DNA of 64,000 nt, from NCBI GenBank assembly GCA_016183815.1, contig JACPDW010000020.1:184548-248547 (forward strand). The letters are read 5' to 3'. A program made the translations under genes and the position numbers. This document shows, piece after piece, positions 39,044 through 49,460 of this stretch (positions within the stretch are counted from its first letter, which is position 1; the number at the start of each line of letters is the position of its first letter). Under the pieces are notes generated by a model, which had not been told where the DNA came from, did not search any database, and saw nothing but the letters and a program-made list of their open reading frames with translations. The DNA comes from Flavobacteriia bacterium. GTDB lineage: Bacteria; Bacteroidota; Bacteroidia; Flavobacteriales_D; Crocinitomicaceae.

Positions 39044-41125
39044 ATGAAAAAGCAATTAAGACAATCAACATTAGAAAATTTAGGTTTAGGAACTGTTATT
39101 GATATTTTTAAAAACGGAAAATTGCCTGTTTCACTTGATGAAATGGTGGACAAAGTTTTTGGAAAAAAAGGAAAAAGAGGTGCAATGGTAATTTCTGGAG
39201 CAAATGGAATAGTAGGTGCTGGAAAAGTAATGCAATTTGCTTCTCGTCTTTTGGCTTATGAAATTCCAATTATCGCTTTAGATCTTCCTGGCTCGCCTGA
39301 TGGATTAAGCAAACAATTTAAAGGTCTGGCTAAATCATTTGGAATTGATGAATCTAACAAAATTATGAGTAGTATCATAAGAATGAATTATGATGGAAAA
39401 AGTTTACCAAAACAATTGAAAGCATATAATCCTGCTTTTTTATTAGAAGCTATTCCTGAACATTTAGAGCTTAAAAAATCTCATTATAATTTATTTAAAA
39501 AAGAATATCCCAATATTCATATTTGGTCGGTTACTTCTGGATTTCCATCAAAAGAGTTGGGCGTTGGTATTGCACATCCTGCCTTTCCACATGAGATTAA
39601 TAAGATTTTTGAAATTGTTGAAGAAAAACCATCTACGCAAACACAATTACTATGGACTATGGGTTTGATTCCTATGCAAGTAAGCGACGATTGGTCTTTT
39701 GTACTTGATGTGTTTTTCTGTGGTTTGTTGCAAGCATCTCTTCAGTTTTGTGACCAAAATAATATGCCTTACTGGAAAGCAGACAAATATATTCGTAAAA
39801 TAATTGGTCCAAATCCTTTTAGAGCTCATGATGTGATTGGAGCAAAAGGTTCAAATTTTTTAACTTGGTCTTGTCTTCATCACTTAGCAAAAGAATATGG
39901 ACATCTTTTTGAACCAGATAAACAATTAGCAGATAGAAAAGAAAGTGGTCAAAACTGGTATCCTGCTAATCATTTTCGTCCTTTGGTTAATAGAAGTTTA
40001 AATAAAGATGCTGAAAAACAATTAAATACAATTGTCTATGGTGCTTTATTTCAAATGACCTCTATCATGTTAAAAGAAAAAAGAGCTGACTTGACTACCA
40101 TGAATGCAATTGGTGAATTATGTGCTCAATTTACTAAAGGAATGTTAGCTGTTATTAGAAAAAAAGGAAAAAAAGAAGTACTTGAAACAATAAAAGACTA
40201 CCATAAAATATATCCAAATGCTGCAAAAACCAAATGGTTTCCTGAAGTATTTGATGATTTGAAAAATGATGATTGGCAACAATTATATGTAAATGCGGAG
40301 ATTGATGGTGAAAATGGAATAATTACCATTAGTCGTGAAAGCTATAATTCTGATGTTAATGACGAACTAAATAGAGCAATTGATTGGTTGATAAAAAATA
40401 AAATTAAAAAAGTAATTCTTACTGGTGATTTTCATTTCTCTACTCAAATGGTTGGAGCGGATACAACTGAATTTTATCCTGCAATTACAGATACCAAAGA
40501 GGGTGAAAGAATTGCTTTAACTTGGTCAAAAACAGCTAGAAGGTTACACGATGACTTTAAAATTTCCGTAGGTTATATTCACGGAAAAAGATGCATGGGA
40601 GGTATGTTAGAATTGATGATGCACTGTCATTATCTGATTGCTAATGAAAATCTTACCATCGCTATGCCAGAAATTACATTACCTGTTGTTCCTGGAATGG
40701 AAGGTTGTCATTGGGTTATCAGAAAAACCAAAGATAAAGACAGAGAAAAAATGTTTAAATTATTACTTGGAGGGAAACAAATTAAAGCTAATGAGGGTTT
40801 AGGTTGGTTAGTTGACTTTACTGGAAATACTGAAAAATGTTTACAAAAAGCATGGGAAATACTCAATAAGGGTGAAAAAGCTTTGTCGATGAGAAAAATT
40901 GATACAAAAGCACTAAAATCTGTAACTTTTAAAGAGATCAGTAAAAGCATACAAATTAATCCTGAAGCGGCAGAAGTGATTGCTAGATGTATTCATGAAT
41001 CATGTTCAACCGATTTAGAAAAAGCAATTCATGTTCAAGCCAAAATTTCAGCTGATTTTATGGTAAGTAAATGGTGCAGAAAAGGAAAAATTGGGGTTGA
41101 ATTCGATAAAGTAGAACAAAATTAA
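39044..41125 (+). CDS. 3-hydroxyacyl-CoA dehydrogenase-like (N) / enoyl-CoA hydratase (C) fusion
   Basis: N: MVISGANGIVGAGKVMQFASRL, HPAFPHEINKIFEIV; C: GYIHGKRCMGGMLELMMHCHYLIANENLTIAMPEITLPVVPG crotonase motif. Confidence 0.75.
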   Translation: MKKQLRQSTLENLGLGTVIDIFKNGKLPVSLDEMVDKVFGKKGKRGAMVISGANGIVGAGKVMQFASRLLAYEIPIIALDLPGSPDGLSKQFKGLAKSFGIDESNKIMSSIIRMNYDGKSLPKQLKAYNPAFLLEAIPEHLELKKSHYNLFKKEYPNIHIWSVTSGFPSKELGVGIAHPAFPHEINKIFEIVEEKPSTQTQLLWTMGLIPMQVSDDWSFVLDVFFCGLLQASLQFCDQNNMPYWKADKYIRKIIGPNPFRAHDVIGAKGSNFLTWSCLHHLAKEYGHLFEPDKQLADRKESGQNWYPANHFRPLVNRSLNKDAEKQLNTIVYGALFQMTSIMLKEKRADLTTMNAIGELCAQFTKGMLAVIRKKGKKEVLETIKDYHKIYPNAAKTKWFPEVFDDLKNDDWQQLYVNAEIDGENGIITISRESYNSDVNDELNRAIDWLIKNKIKKVILTGDFHFSTQMVGADTTEFYPAITDTKEGERIALTWSKTARRLHDDFKISVGYIHGKRCMGGMLELMMHCHYLIANENLTIAMPEITLPVVPGMEGCHWVIRKTKDKDREKMFKLLLGGKQIKANEGLGWLVDFTGNTEKCLQKAWEILNKGEKALSMRKIDTKALKSVTFKEISKSIQINPEAAEVIARCIHESCSTDLEKAIHVQAKISADFMVSKWCRKGKIGVEFDKVEQN

Positions 41126-41133
41126 TTACCGAT

Positions 41134-42172
41134 ATGAAAATTAAACAATATCAAATGACGGCTTTACAATCAGATTTTCAACTTGTTGATAATGTGATTG
41201 ATTCTGTTAATGAAAATGAATGTATTGTAAAAGTAGCTGGTTGTGGCGTTTGTCATACTGACATTAGTTTTTGGCATGATGGTGTACGCACTAAAAAAGA
41301 AATGCCTCTTACTTTGGGTCATGAAATAAGTGGTACAGTTGTGCAAGGTCCAACTCATCTTTTAGGGAAAAATGTAATAATTCCAGCTGTTTTACCTTGT
41401 GGCGAATGTGAACTTTGTAAAAAAGGAAGAGGGAATATTTGTCAAAATCAATTGATGCCTGGAAATGATTTTCATGGTGGTTTTGCTTCTCATATTCTTG
41501 TGCCTCATAAATATTTATGTATTGTGCCCGATAGCGTTTTAAATAAGTATTCTTTACAACAATTATCTGTTATTGCAGATGCAATCTCTACTCCTTATCA
41601 AGTGATTCAAAAATCCGAGTTGGAAAGTGGTGATTTAGCAATTGTTATCGGTGTAGGAGGTGTTGGTGTTAATAAAAGGTGCTAAAGTGATTGCAATTGA
41701 TATTAACGACGAAAAGTTAGCGAAAGCAAAAAGTAATGGGGTAGATGCCGTTATCAATTCAAGAGGATTAGAGTTAAAAGACATTAAAAATAAGGTTAAA
41801 GAACTGGCAAAAGAATTAGGTGTATCGAAATACGGCTGGAAAATTATTGAAGTCTCTGGTACAGCTAAAGGTCAAGAATTGGCTTTTAACTTAATTACTT
41901 TTACTTCTACTCTAAGCATAGTTGGATTTACAATGGATAAACCTGAAGTTCGATTAAGTAATTTAATGGCTTTTGATGCTAAACTTATCGGAACATGGGG
42001 TTGTAAACCTGAATTGTACAAAGATGTATTAGATTTAATTGACTCTGGTAAATTGAAATTAGATGATTTTGTCGAAACAATTTCGATGAATAAAATTAAT
42101 GAAGTGTTTAACAATACTTTACAACATAAATATGAAAAAAGAATGGTTTTAGTACCAGATTTTAATAACTAA
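41134..42172 (+). pseudogene. had: Zn-dependent alcohol dehydrogenase family, probable 6-hydroxycyclohex-1-ene-1-carbonyl-CoA dehydrogenase; frame disrupted in the Rossmann region
   Basis: 41134..41685 (CGVCHTDISFWHDGV, LGHEISGTV, CGECELCKKGRGNICQ, VIGVGGVGV) continues in another frame as 41660..42172 (GAKVIAIDINDEKLAKAK...). Confidence 0.8.
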
Positions 42173-42183
42173 TATTTGAAAAT

Positions 42184-43362
42184 ATGAAAAATTTAGTTTT
42201 ATTAACTTTACTTTGTTATACGAGTATTAATTCACAAATTGTCACTACTACCAGTAGTGTTACTAATGGTTCATGGAATAACCCAACTACATGGAGTTGT
42301 ATTTGTGTTCCTTTGCCTGGTTCTGATATAACTATTAATCATTCTATCACCCTTCCCAATAGTTTTGCTTATACTTCTGGAACTATAACAATAAATCAAA
42401 ATGGTATTCTTCAAGGAACTCCAGATAATGATATTTGGGTAAATGGTGGCTCACTAATTAATCATGGAGAAATAAGTATGAGATACCTATGGACTCAAAG
42501 CGGTACTTTTTCTAATGATGGAACAATTCATGTCAATTCATTTTTAAACAATTTAAACTTTACTAACGAAGGTTCTTTTAATCAAATTGACAGTATTTAT
42601 ACTACAGGTGACATTACTAATAATGGACAATTTACTGACATTGACAGTATGACTAATGATGGACATTTTATAAACAATGGACGTTTTTCTGGTAATTTGT
42701 TTACTAATAATAACGAGATGATAAACAACGACTTTATCTCTTTATATGATTTTACAAATTTTAATATAATAGAAAACCATGATACTTTGCAGTTTTTAAA
42801 TTCCATTTGGAATCTTGGAAAGTGGAAAAATTTTCCTTTAAGTTTTATGGAAGTAAATAAAAGTGTTCTGAACGACGATGTATTGGGTTCTTTTGCCCAT
42901 CTTGAAAATAATGGAGTGATTGAAATTGGAGATAGTTTTTACAATATGGATACTATTTCAGGTACTTCTACAGGTTGGATTAGTGTTCAAGATTCTTCTT
43001 TTAATTCTGGAATAATGATGGGAAATTTTGGATTTTGTGACTTAACACCACCTGCAAATGCAACTACAATAGTTGACTTTTCAAATGGAGGTACAATTTC
43101 TTCTCAAATAGCTTTTTGTATTCACACTTCGATTTTTGAAAATGTAAATACTTTATTGAAAGTGTATCCAAATCCTTTCATAAATACATTGCACATTGAT
43201 TTTAATCAATCTTTTGAATATCAAATCACTGACCAGACGGGTAAAGTGTTGAAAGAAGGAGAAAATCAAAAGGATTTAGATTTAGAAAATTTTCCTATTG
43301 GAATATATTTTTTAATTATAAGTAATGAAGAAAATAATTTTAACATTTTAATATCAAAATAA
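42184..43362 (+). CDS. Secreted protein with type IX secretion (T9SS) C-terminal sorting domain
   Basis: Signal peptide MKNLVLLTLLCYTSINSQ; NNHG-type repeats; LKVYPNPFINTLHIDF...YQITDQTGKVLKEGENQKDLDLENFPIGIYFLII. Confidence 0.8.
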   Translation: MKNLVLLTLLCYTSINSQIVTTTSSVTNGSWNNPTTWSCICVPLPGSDITINHSITLPNSFAYTSGTITINQNGILQGTPDNDIWVNGGSLINHGEISMRYLWTQSGTFSNDGTIHVNSFLNNLNFTNEGSFNQIDSIYTTGDITNNGQFTDIDSMTNDGHFINNGRFSGNLFTNNNEMINNDFISLYDFTNFNIIENHDTLQFLNSIWNLGKWKNFPLSFMEVNKSVLNDDVLGSFAHLENNGVIEIGDSFYNMDTISGTSTGWISVQDSSFNSGIMMGNFGFCDLTPPANATTIVDFSNGGTISSQIAFCIHTSIFENVNTLLKVYPNPFINTLHIDFNQSFEYQITDQTGKVLKEGENQKDLDLENFPIGIYFLIISNEENNFNILISK

Positions 43363-43367
43363 ATAAT

Positions 43368-44471
43368 ATGGAATCATTAAAAAACCACAACATTGTAGAA
43401 AATTATCCTTACACGGATATTATTTTTGAAAAAAGACCTTGTTTAAACACTGATGGCACTGTTGTTAACGGTTTGTATAACGCTTGGATTATTTTAAACA
43501 ATCCCGCACAGTTTAACTCCTATACCACAAAAGCGGTTAAAGAAATAATCTTAGCTTTTGGTGAAGCTTCAAATGATAGAAGTGTTGTAGCAGTTGTTTT
43601 TACTGCCGTTGGGGATAAAGCATTTTGTACAGGTGGAAATACTAAAGAATATGCTGAATATTATTCTGGACAACCTCAAGAATATTCTCAATACATGCGT
43701 TTATTTAACGATATGGTTTCCGCCATCTTAAAATGTGAAAAACCTGTAATTTCTCGTGTAAACGGTATGAGAATTGGTGGTGGACAAGAAATAGGGATGG
43801 CTTGTGATTACACTGTTTCTTCTGATTTAGCTCGCTTTGGTCAAGCTGGACCTAAACATGGAAGTGCTGCTATTGGTGGTGCTACAGATTTTTTACATCT
43901 TTACGTTGGAGTAGAAAGAGCAATGTCTTCTTTAACTTTATGTGAACCATGGACAGCTCATCAAGCGTTAAATTTCGGTTTGATTACGGATATTGCTCCA
44001 GTATTAAAAATTGAGGGTAAGTTTATTCCCAATCCATTGGTAAATATTACTCATTATGCTGATGAATTCGGTAAACCGATTTTTGGAGCTATGAAAACAG
44101 GCGAAGAGTTAGTAAAAGGGAAAGAATTAATGGCAAAAGGAGAAATGGATTTATCAAAATTAGATGAAGCAGTGAATCAATTGATTGCTAAATTGTTACA
44201 TACTTTTCCAAATTGTACTCATAAAACACTTACAGAAGTTCGTAAGAAAAAATTAGAACATTGGGATAAAAATAAGGAAAGTAGCAGAGAATGGCTGGCT
44301 TTAAATATGATGACAGAAGCTAAAGCTGGTTTTAGAGCTTTTAATTTCGGTCCAAAAAACAATAGAGAGGTTGATTTTGTTAAATTAAGACAATTGTTAG
44401 CAGAAGGTCATGAGTGGAATGAGGAATTACATCGTATTATTTCACCACAATTTAACGAACAAAACGCATAA
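43368..44471 (+). CDS. oah: 6-oxocyclohex-1-ene-1-carbonyl-CoA hydrolase (BamA/Oah family)
   Basis: RVNGMRIGGGQEIGMACDYTVSSDLARFGQAGPKHGSAAIGGATDFLHLYVG, LCEPWTAHQALNFGLITDIAPVLK, 367 aa length typical of family. Confidence 0.9.
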   Translation: MESLKNHNIVENYPYTDIIFEKRPCLNTDGTVVNGLYNAWIILNNPAQFNSYTTKAVKEIILAFGEASNDRSVVAVVFTAVGDKAFCTGGNTKEYAEYYSGQPQEYSQYMRLFNDMVSAILKCEKPVISRVNGMRIGGGQEIGMACDYTVSSDLARFGQAGPKHGSAAIGGATDFLHLYVGVERAMSSLTLCEPWTAHQALNFGLITDIAPVLKIEGKFIPNPLVNITHYADEFGKPIFGAMKTGEELVKGKELMAKGEMDLSKLDEAVNQLIAKLLHTFPNCTHKTLTEVRKKKLEHWDKNKESSREWLALNMMTEAKAGFRAFNFGPKNNREVDFVKLRQLLAEGHEWNEELHRIISPQFNEQNA

Positions 44472-44481
44472 TATTGTAAAC

Positions 44482-45261
44482 ATGTTATATTCAAAAATAA
44501 AAATCAACTATTCTCATAATGATTCTGTTTGCAATATTCTTTTAGATGACGGAAAAGGGAATGTTTTAGATAATACAATGATGAACGAATTGATTTCTTC
44601 ATTAAAAGAGCTTAGAGAAAATAATGAGATTAAATTAATTACATTTCAAGGAGAAGGGAAACATTTTTCATTTGGAGCTAGCGTGGAAGAACATACCAAA
44701 GATTTAGCTGAAACGATGATAAAAACTTTTCATAGTTTGTTTTTTCTAATTCAAGAAATGAGTATCCCTACGATGGCTAAAATTTCTGGACAATGTTTAG
44801 GTGGTGGATTGGAGTTAGCCTTAATGTGTGACTTTATGTTTGGGGATCAATCTGCAAAGTTGGGTCAACCAGAGATTATATTGGGTGTTTTTCCTCCTCC
44901 TGCCTCAATTATATTGCCTGAAAAAATTGGTTTGGCTAGAGCTGAAGAATTGTTGCTTTCAGGTAGAAGTATGGATGCTATTGAAGCACATCAAATTGGT
45001 TTGGTCAATTACCTTTTTGAAGATAAAAACCAATTGAATTTAGGTGTTGATGCATACATCGAAAAATATATCCTTCCAAAAAGTGCTTCTTCTTTAAAAT
45101 TTGCAGTAAAAGCAGCAAGAATTAAATTTAACCACATTTTTTCTAATTTTATTCCTCAATTGGAATTCATTTATAACAAACAATTAATGGAAACATATGA
45201 TGCGAATGAAGGTATTAATGCTTTTTTAGAAAAAAGAACTCCTAATTGGAAAAATAACTAA
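44482..45261 (+). CDS. dch: Cyclohexa-1,5-diene-1-carbonyl-CoA hydratase
   Basis: ILLDDGKGNVLDNTMM, HFSFGASVEEHTKD, GQCLGGGLELALMCDFMFGDQSAKLGQPEIILGVFPPPASIILPEKIG; start set at MLYSKIK. Confidence 0.85.
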   Translation: MLYSKIKINYSHNDSVCNILLDDGKGNVLDNTMMNELISSLKELRENNEIKLITFQGEGKHFSFGASVEEHTKDLAETMIKTFHSLFFLIQEMSIPTMAKISGQCLGGGLELALMCDFMFGDQSAKLGQPEIILGVFPPPASIILPEKIGLARAEELLLSGRSMDAIEAHQIGLVNYLFEDKNQLNLGVDAYIEKYILPKSASSLKFAVKAARIKFNHIFSNFIPQLEFIYNKQLMETYDANEGINAFLEKRTPNWKNN

Positions 45262-45272
45262 TCAATAAAAAC

Positions 45273-47102
45273 ATGAACACAGAATTACAAAATGCAGTAA
45301 TAAAATTTTCAGGTGATTCAGGCGATGGAATGCAATTGATAGGATCTTTATTTACAGATACAACTGCAATTATGGGAAATCAAATTGCTACTTTTCCTGA
45401 TTTTCCATCAGAAATTAGAGCTCCTCAAGGTACAGTTGCTGGAGTTTCAGGTTACCAAATTAATTTTGGAACCAGTGGAGTTCACAGTCCTGGAGATGCA
45501 GCAGATGTACTTATTGCTATGAATCCAGCTGCTTTAAAAGCTAATTTTACAAGTATAAAAGACAATTGTACAATTATTATTGATAGCGACACTTTTACTC
45601 AAAAAGACTTAGAAAAAGCGGGATTTGAAAATAATCCTTTTGAAGATGGTACTTTAGAACAATATCAAATTATTGAAGCACCGATAACAAGTTTAACAAA
45701 AAAAGCAGTATCAGAATTAGGCATCGATAACAAAAGTGCAGACAGATGTAAAAATATGTTTACTTTAGGAATAGTTTTTTGGTTATTTAGTGAACCACTT
45801 GATCAAACTTTACAATACCTTGAGAATAAATTTAAAAAAAATCCAATAATTGGTCAAGCGAATCAATTGGCATTACATGCTGGTTGGAATTATGCATTGA
45901 CAATAGAGGCAATAAAAAATTCATACACTGTTCCGCCTGCTAAAAAAGAAGCAGGAGTTTATAGAAATATTACTGGTAATCAAGCTACTGCTTGGGGATT
46001 TATGGCTGCTGCCAAAAAAGCTGGAAAAAATCTTTTTCTTGGTTCTTATCCAATAACGCCTGCAACGGATATCATGCAAGAACTTACTAAACAAAAATGG
46101 TCGGGTGTTAAAGTTTTTCAAGCTGAAGACGAAATAGCTGGTATTTGTTCGGCAATCGGCGCTTCATTTGCTGGGGAATTGGCAATCACCACAACCTCTG
46201 GTCCAGGAATGGCTCTTAAAACAGAAGCGATTGGTCTTGCTGTAATGACTGAATTGCCTCTAGTAATCGTCAATGTTCAAAGAGGTGGTCCTTCTACGGG
46301 GTTGCCAACAAAAACAGAACAATCCGATTTGATGCAAGCCGTTTGGGGCAGAAATGGTGAAAGTCCAGTTGTGGTTATTGCAGCTAGTTCACCTTCTGAT
46401 TGTTTTATGTGGGCTTATGAAGCTTCTAGAATAGCTTTAGAACACATGACTCCTGTTGTTTTGTTGACAGAAAGTTATTTAGCTAACGGGTCTGAACCAT
46501 GGAAAATTAAAAAACTTTCTGAGATGCCTGAAATTCATACACGTAGCTATGAAACAATAGATAAAAAATGGAAACCTTATCAAAGAGATTCAGAAACTTT
46601 AGCAAGAAGATGGGTAGTACCTGGTACTAAAGAAATGCAGCATCGTATTGGTGGTTTAGAGAAAGATGAATGTACTGGCTGTGTATCGCATAATCCTCAA
46701 AATCATGAACTTATGGTGGATACACGAAAAGATAAAGTGGATAGAGTAGCTCATTCGTATCCATTACAAAGGGTAAAAGGTAAAAATGCCAATAAATTAT
46801 TAGTTGTTGGTTGGGGAGGGCAATTTGGTATTTTATATGGTGCGGTTAATGAACTTCAATCAGAAGGCAAAAATATTGCATTGACTCATTTTAATTATAT
46901 TCACCCATTACCATTAAATACGGCTGAAATATTTGAGAAATTTGAGAAAATTATTGTTTGTGAGTTGAATAAAGGTCAATTTGCCAATTATTTAAGAGCT
47001 ACATTACCACAATTTGAGTATATTCAATACAATAAAATTCAAGGTCAGCCCTTTAAAATAGAAGAATTAAAAGTAAAGTTTAACGAAATTTTAGAAAAAT
47101 AA
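45273..47102 (+). CDS. korA: 2-oxoacid:ferredoxin oxidoreductase, fused gamma-alpha subunit
   Basis: KFSGDSGDGMQLIGSLFTDT, FPDFPSEIRAPQGTVAGVSGYQINFG, GSYPITPATDIMQEL, AIGASFAGELAITTTSGPGMALKTEAIGLA. Confidence 0.9.
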   Translation: MNTELQNAVIKFSGDSGDGMQLIGSLFTDTTAIMGNQIATFPDFPSEIRAPQGTVAGVSGYQINFGTSGVHSPGDAADVLIAMNPAALKANFTSIKDNCTIIIDSDTFTQKDLEKAGFENNPFEDGTLEQYQIIEAPITSLTKKAVSELGIDNKSADRCKNMFTLGIVFWLFSEPLDQTLQYLENKFKKNPIIGQANQLALHAGWNYALTIEAIKNSYTVPPAKKEAGVYRNITGNQATAWGFMAAAKKAGKNLFLGSYPITPATDIMQELTKQKWSGVKVFQAEDEIAGICSAIGASFAGELAITTTSGPGMALKTEAIGLAVMTELPLVIVNVQRGGPSTGLPTKTEQSDLMQAVWGRNGESPVVVIAASSPSDCFMWAYEASRIALEHMTPVVLLTESYLANGSEPWKIKKLSEMPEIHTRSYETIDKKWKPYQRDSETLARRWVVPGTKEMQHRIGGLEKDECTGCVSHNPQNHELMVDTRKDKVDRVAHSYPLQRVKGKNANKLLVVGWGGQFGILYGAVNELQSEGKNIALTHFNYIHPLPLNTAEIFEKFEKIIVCELNKGQFANYLRATLPQFEYIQYNKIQGQPFKIEELKVKFNEILEK

Positions 47103-48131
47103 ATGGAAGATTCATCAGTTCAATGTGTATTAAAACCTAAAGACTACGCTAGTGATCAGGAGGTCAAATGGTGTCCTGGTTGTGGTGATTATGCGATTTT
47201 AAATGCCATGCAAAGAACTTTGGCAGAATTACAAATTCCAAAAGAACAAGTAGCAATAATTTCTGGAATCGGCTGTTCGTCAAGGTTTCCCTATTATCTC
47301 GATACATTTGGTTTTCATACCATACATGGTAGAGCAGCTGCAATAGCAACAGGTGTGAAACTCGCTAATCCTGATTTAAGGGTTTGGATTGCATCAGGTG
47401 ATGGTGATTCTCTTGCTATTGGTGGTAATCACTTTATACATGCTGTTCGTAGAAATACGGACATGAATTTATTAGTGTTTAATAATGAGATTTACGGTTT
47501 GACAAAAGGTCAATATTCACCAACAAGTGAACGAGGGAAAATCACTAAGTCGTCACCTCATGGATCCTTAGAAGCTCCTTTTAATATTGGTGAGATGGTA
47601 CTGGGTGCTCAAGGTCAATTTTTTGCTCGTGTTCCTGATACTGATGTAAAATTAATGACTCAAATATTTTTAGAAGCTGAAAAGTATAAGGGTTTTGCAG
47701 TTATTGAAATTTTACAAAATTGTGTAATTTTTAACGATAAAACGCACACAGAAATTACTTCAAAAGAAACAAAAGCAAACAATCAATTAATTTTAGAACA
47801 TGGAAAACCAATGCTTTTTGGTGAAAATAATTCTAAAGGGTTAAGATTAAATGGTTTACAGTTAGAAGTGGTGACCATAGGTGAAAATGGAGTTTCTATC
47901 AATGATATTTTGGTTCATGATGCTGAATGTAAGTCGAATATTTTACATCAAATGTTAATTCAAATGCAGTTGCCTGAATTTCCAATAGCATTAGGTGTTA
48001 TTAGAAAAAATGCTGAACATACTTACGATGAACTTTTTGGTAAGCAAATTACAAACGAAAAAGAGAAAAGTAAATACAAAGATTTAGACGAATTTTTTAC
48101 TCATGGTAATGTTTTTACTGTAAACGAATAA
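47103..48131 (+). CDS. korB: 2-oxoacid:ferredoxin oxidoreductase beta subunit
   Basis: VKWCPGCGDYAILNAMQ, GIGCSSRFPYYLDTFGFHTIHGRAAAIATGVKLANPDLRVWIASGDGDSLAIGGNHF. Confidence 0.92.
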   Translation: MEDSSVQCVLKPKDYASDQEVKWCPGCGDYAILNAMQRTLAELQIPKEQVAIISGIGCSSRFPYYLDTFGFHTIHGRAAAIATGVKLANPDLRVWIASGDGDSLAIGGNHFIHAVRRNTDMNLLVFNNEIYGLTKGQYSPTSERGKITKSSPHGSLEAPFNIGEMVLGAQGQFFARVPDTDVKLMTQIFLEAEKYKGFAVIEILQNCVIFNDKTHTEITSKETKANNQLILEHGKPMLFGENNSKGLRLNGLQLEVVTIGENGVSINDILVHDAECKSNILHQMLIQMQLPEFPIALGVIRKNAEHTYDELFGKQITNEKEKSKYKDLDEFFTHGNVFTVNE

Positions 48132-48132
48132 A

Positions 48133-48744
48133 ATGAAACACAATGTACTCATACTTGCCGGTGGATTGTCCTCAAGAATGGGTTTTCCAAAACCTTTTTT
48201 GTTATTTAATGAGAATCAAAGTTTTTTGGATAAAATAGTTATGACATATTCCAATCTATCTACAATTTCAGAAATAATTGTTGTTTTAAATAGTTCATTT
48301 TATTCGATGTTTAAAAGTGAAATCGAATATTTAACAGAGTTTTGTTGTTTTATACCAAACGATTATCCCGAAAAAGACAGAATGTATTCCATTCGTTTGG
48401 GTTTAAATGCTTTCCATAAAAATAACCCTACTTTTATCCAAAATGTGGATAATCCTTTTATCGATTTGGAAACTTTAAATGCATTGACTCAAAATAAATT
48501 GAATGGTTTTGAATATACTTCACCCGTTTTTAATAATAAATCAGTACATCCAGTATTATTGAGTGAACAGATTGTTACGAACTTACAAAATGATATTAAT
48601 GAGGGTTCATTGAATGAAAAATTGAAAATGTGGAAAAAAAAATTAATTCCTGTTAAAAATGAGTTACTTTCTTTAGATTTTAATGAATTTACTGAGTACG
48701 AAAAATATTTTAAGCATTGTTTGACTACTGTAATGTCTATTTAA
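48133..48744 (+). CDS. MobA/MocA-like nucleotidyltransferase
   Basis: VLILAGGLSSRMGFPKPFLLF, FIQNVDNPFID. Confidence 0.8.
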   Translation: MKHNVLILAGGLSSRMGFPKPFLLFNENQSFLDKIVMTYSNLSTISEIIVVLNSSFYSMFKSEIEYLTEFCCFIPNDYPEKDRMYSIRLGLNAFHKNNPTFIQNVDNPFIDLETLNALTQNKLNGFEYTSPVFNNKSVHPVLLSEQIVTNLQNDINEGSLNEKLKMWKKKLIPVKNELLSLDFNEFTEYEKYFKHCLTTVMSI

Positions 48745-49460
48745 TGAAATCAGCTCTTTGTATAATTGTTGACACAAAAGGATCTACACCAAGAAAAATT
48801 TCATCAAAGATGCAAGTTTTTGAAGATGGTAGGATAAAGGGTACAATAGGAGGGGGGAATTTAGAAAAAAAAGTAATTGAAAATGCTTTAGAACAAATAA
48901 AAAAAAATGAAGCTAAACTTTTTAAACACGATTTATTACATCAACATAATATGTGTTGTGGTGGAACTGTTTATATCTATATCGAACCGATGAAAGAAAA
49001 ACTCAAACTTTATATTTTCGGTGCAGGTCATACAGGAGTGGCTTTAGCAGAAGCAGCAAATAAATTAGATTTTCAAGTAGTTGTAATCGATGACAGAAAA
49101 GAATATATCGATGCTATTCAAACCAATTCCTTTGAAAAAATCAACGCTACTATACAAAATTTTTTACCAACTATTCACTTTGATAAATCAAGCTATATTT
49201 GTATTTTAACCTATGATCATCAGTTGGACAGAGATATTTTATCTTATTGTATCAAGCAAAAGGTAGCTTATATTGGTATGATTGGTAGTCAGAGAAAAAT
49301 TGAAATGACAAAAAAAATATTTATCGATTCAGGAATAGCTGATGAGGAGGAATTAAATAAAGTAAATATGCCAATAGGCAAAAATATTTTGGCTGATACT
49401 CCAGAAGAAATAGCAATAAGTATTTTAGCTGAATTAATTGAAACAAAAAATAAAAAATGA
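48744..49460 (+). CDS. XdhC/CoxI family molybdoenzyme maturation protein
   Basis: IVDTKGSTPRKISSKMQVFEDGRIKGTIGGGNLEKKV, LYIFGAGHTGVALAEAANKLDFQVVVIDDR, YIGMIGSQRK; TAATG stop/start overlap. Confidence 0.88.
   Translation: MKSALCIIVDTKGSTPRKISSKMQVFEDGRIKGTIGGGNLEKKVIENALEQIKKNEAKLFKHDLLHQHNMCCGGTVYIYIEPMKEKLKLYIFGAGHTGVALAEAANKLDFQVVVIDDRKEYIDAIQTNSFEKINATIQNFLPTIHFDKSSYICILTYDHQLDRDILSYCIKQKVAYIGMIGSQRKIEMTKKIFIDSGIADEEELNKVNMPIGKNILADTPEEIAISILAELIETKNKK

Noticed and set aside
41640-41700. Programmed ribosomal frameshift in the had gene
   Set aside because: Residues between the two Rossmann motifs are missing as well as the frame changing, and I see no recoding stimulator; a deletion or assembly error fits better.
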